Of a DNA stretch of 64,000 bases, positions 63,953 to 64,000 are shown in pieces. The translations under genes were made by a program, and so were the position numbers. Each line of letters begins with the position of its first letter. Within the stretch, counting starts at the first letter, position 1. This DNA comes from Halopseudomonas pachastrellae. GTDB taxonomy: Bacteria > Pseudomonadota > Gammaproteobacteria > Pseudomonadales > Pseudomonadaceae. The notes below the pieces were generated by a model that was not told the DNA's origin, searched no databases, and saw only the letters and a program-made list of their open reading frames with translations. The stretch is from NCBI RefSeq assembly GCF_900114765.1, contig NZ_FOUD01000004.1:1-64000 (forward strand). Reading direction: 5' to 3'.

Positions 63953-64000
63953 GAAGGCCTATCCATGGCAGGTGAAAAACTGGCTGAAAGCGAGTGCTCT

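Overview
The window is a stretch of GC-rich gammaproteobacterial chromosome, almost certainly from the Pseudomonas/Halopseudomonas lineage. The evidence is protein-level resemblance of nearly every product to Pseudomonas proteins, and gene order recalled from Pseudomonas aeruginosa: rpsF-rpsR-(DUF2232)-rplI-dnaB; retS-purD-purH-fis-dusB-(DUF3426)-prmA-accC-accB-aroQ-dsbD-ctpL-DUF2333-Nudix-SUI1; mpl-ubiX; mpg/proA-nadD-rsfS-rlmH-mrdA-rodA-sltB-rlpA-dacA-ybeD-lipB; leuS-lptE-holA; miaB-phoH-ybeY-corC-lnt; hemL. No plasmid, prophage, CRISPR array, tRNA or rRNA gene was recognised. Most of the window is core genome.

Layout. 1-340: tail of an IS5-type insertion sequence cut by the window edge. 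359-4187: ribosomal protein operon rpsF-rpsR-DUF2232-rplI with a clear sigma70 promoter, then dnaB. 4190-6424: radical-SAM protein YgiQ. 6425-6635: short Trp-rich ORF. 6636-23000 (minus strand): retS hybrid sensor, purine genes purD/purH, fis-dusB, a zinc-ribbon membrane protein, prmA, the accB-accC acetyl-CoA carboxylase pair with aroQ, dsbD, and a chemoreceptor resembling phosphate sensor CtpL, preceded by a Pho-box-like site. 23107-27408 (plus): DUF2333, Nudix, SUI1, MATE exporter and a GAF-diguanylate cyclase. 27405-29441 (minus): cmoM, ppa and a GNAT acetyltransferase. 29874-33140: mpl-ubiX, MaoC protein, Lon-N-domain protein. 33172-35102 (minus): DedA protein and mpg. 35225-45104 (plus): proA and the long cell-elongation/envelope cluster nadD to lipB. 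45155-47608 (minus): lipA and a second MltB-family lytic transglycosylase. 47961-50338 (plus): SulP transporter with STAS domain and a double universal stress protein. 50349-58813 (minus): holA, lptE, leuS, lnt, corC, ybeY, phoH. 58939-63952: miaB (minus), DUF1820 (plus), and Sel1 protein, membrane protein, hemL and a low-GC PIN-like gene (minus).

How the genes work together. Two modules dominate. One is envelope growth: the PBP2/RodA elongasome with its lytic transglycosylase, septal RlpA, D,D-carboxypeptidase, Mpl recycling ligase, LptE and Lnt. The other is translation and ribosome maturation: S6, S18, L9, RsfS, RlmH, YbeY, PrmA, MiaB, DusB, CmoM, LeuS. Lipoate synthesis (lipB/lipA), fatty-acid initiation (accB/accC), purine synthesis and haem precursor synthesis make up the metabolic remainder. 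Regulation is represented by RetS, Fis, the chemoreceptor and the diguanylate cyclase.

The least ordinary features are: (i) 7-bp (heptamer) tandem arrays built on AGCTT in at least five intergenic gaps, several as facing inverted pairs that can form long hairpins; (ii) a 19-codon Trp-rich ORF with a strong ribosome-binding site downstream of ygiQ; (iii) an AT-richer PIN-like nuclease plus winged-helix gene directly upstream of hemL; (iv) a Pho-box-like sequence before the chemoreceptor gene; (v) an unexplained bidirectional terminator and apparent gene remnant upstream of mpl. I found no complete, clearly undescribed defence or biosynthetic system.
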